DNA from: JAUWCL01 sp964599375
GTDB taxonomy: Bacteria > Krumholzibacteriota > Krumholzibacteriia > Krumholzibacteriales > Krumholzibacteriaceae
Length of the DNA stretch: 64,000 nt
Direction: 5' to 3'
Assembly: GCA_964599375.1 (NCBI GenBank)
Contig: CAZREW010000007.1
Span: 1 to 64,000 of the forward strand
Shown here: in pieces, positions 63,683-64,000 of the stretch
Position numbering within the stretch: position 1 is the stretch's first letter
Layout: each line of letters opens with the position of its first letter
Notes under the pieces: model-generated
The model's database searches: none
Seen by the model: the letters and a program-made list of their open reading frames with translations, nothing else
What the model was told of the DNA's origin: nothing
Program-made: the position numbers and the translations under genes

Positions 63683-64000
63683 TCACTGCAGGATCTCAGA
63701 CAGTTCCGGTGCATGAATAAGCGGTCCGGGCACATACTCGCAGAGTCTTTCCGCCACACTTTCGAAATATTCGCCATCCCTGTTCAGCCACCTGAATTCG
63801 ACTTCCTTCAGATACAACGGAAGGCGGAAACATGAGACTCCATGATATTTTATCAGTTTCTCATTCGCATACTGCCAGAAACCCTGGATGCTGCAATAGG
63901 CCATGTAATTGAGGTAATTCCCTCCCTTGTCGGCCATCCTGACCTTCCTGCCGTTGACTAGAAGCGCGTCGTACCTGACAGAGCCCTCGATCAGTATGAG
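63683..64000 (-). mobile_element. IS1595/ISXO2-like transposase, C-terminal part (runs off window)
   Basis: The leftward frame is open to the right window edge, so the N-terminus is outside. The last 105 residues carry SVRYDALLVNGRKVR, SIQGFWQYANEKLIKYHG and LYLKEVEFRWLNRDG. This matches the C-terminal pattern of ISXO2-like DDE transposases (IEGFW then LYLKE-EFR-N-R). The residue in the usual IEGFW Glu position is Gln here, so the copy may be inactive. The left inverted repeat of the element was not found in 63583-63682. Confidence 0.65.

Noticed and set aside
1..64000. CRISPR arrays, rRNA and tRNA genes
   Set aside because: No regularly spaced repeats, no rRNA-like sequence and no cloverleaf with a GTTCGA arm were noticed in the gaps; a covariance search was not possible here.

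Overview
The window is GC-rich bacterial chromosome, densely packed with long operons. Many neighbouring genes overlap by the four bases ATGA, GTGA or TTGA, and GTG and TTG starts are common. The gene style suggests a Gram-negative-type lineage near the FCB superphylum candidate phyla (Krumholzibacteriota- or Eisenbacteria-like). The signs are many TPR proteins, several Ser/Thr kinases with PEGA or TPR tails, a FecR protein, a very large secreted protein ending in a NVPNPFNP-type C-terminal sorting/FlgD-like domain, and a heptosyltransferase-like enzyme. No rRNA or tRNA gene was seen, so this placement is inference.

Layout. 1-577: partial exported TPR protein. 930-7854 (minus): operon dus-larB-larC-LysM/TPR lipoprotein-SnoaL-like-M2 peptidase lipoprotein-DMT transporter. 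7932-10176: an unknown membrane protein, an alpha/beta hydrolase and a small anchored protein. 10161-17539 (minus): HAD phosphatase, C-terminal processing protease, thymidylate kinase, MATE transporter, CDP-alcohol phosphatidyltransferase, rsmI, threonine aldolase and HU. 18141-20595 (minus): queD-queC-DUF366-queE, for the 7-deazaguanine (preQ0/queuosine) pathway. 20847-26152: two large TPR proteins. 26225-26434: cold shock protein. 26569-30445: an FHA-phosphoesterase-Ser/Thr kinase operon behind a sigma-54-type promoter. 30423-32653 (minus): a GT9 glycosyltransferase and rsgA.

32763-40126 (plus) is the most unusual operon. It encodes a PTS EIIA-like protein, a short zinc-ribbon protein, a 1544-residue sigma-54 activator with a degenerate kinase-like N-terminus, a membrane-anchored UshA/calcineurin-like phosphoesterase interrupted by an in-frame UGA, and a Nif3-like protein. 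The UGA falls exactly where relatives carry the last Cys of a PCGC motif, and a hairpin with the layout of a bacterial SECIS element follows it. I read this as a selenoprotein.

40203-63582: tricorn-like protease (minus), a small unknown protein, a FecR-TPR protein with a Ser/Thr kinase-TPR protein, a 2382-residue secreted metzincin/beta-propeller protein with a small exported partner (minus), a GT4 glycosyltransferase, and an M20 peptidase. Next comes a complete phosphorelay operon (membrane GAF sensor, hybrid histidine kinase, Hpt, receiver-GGDEF) behind a second sigma-54-type promoter. The right edge holds the C-terminal part of an IS1595/ISXO2-like transposase.

The two sigma-54-type promoters plus a sigma-54 activator in the same window suggest that RpoN controls a signalling network of protein kinase, FHA and cyclic-di-GMP parts. 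That link is inference.
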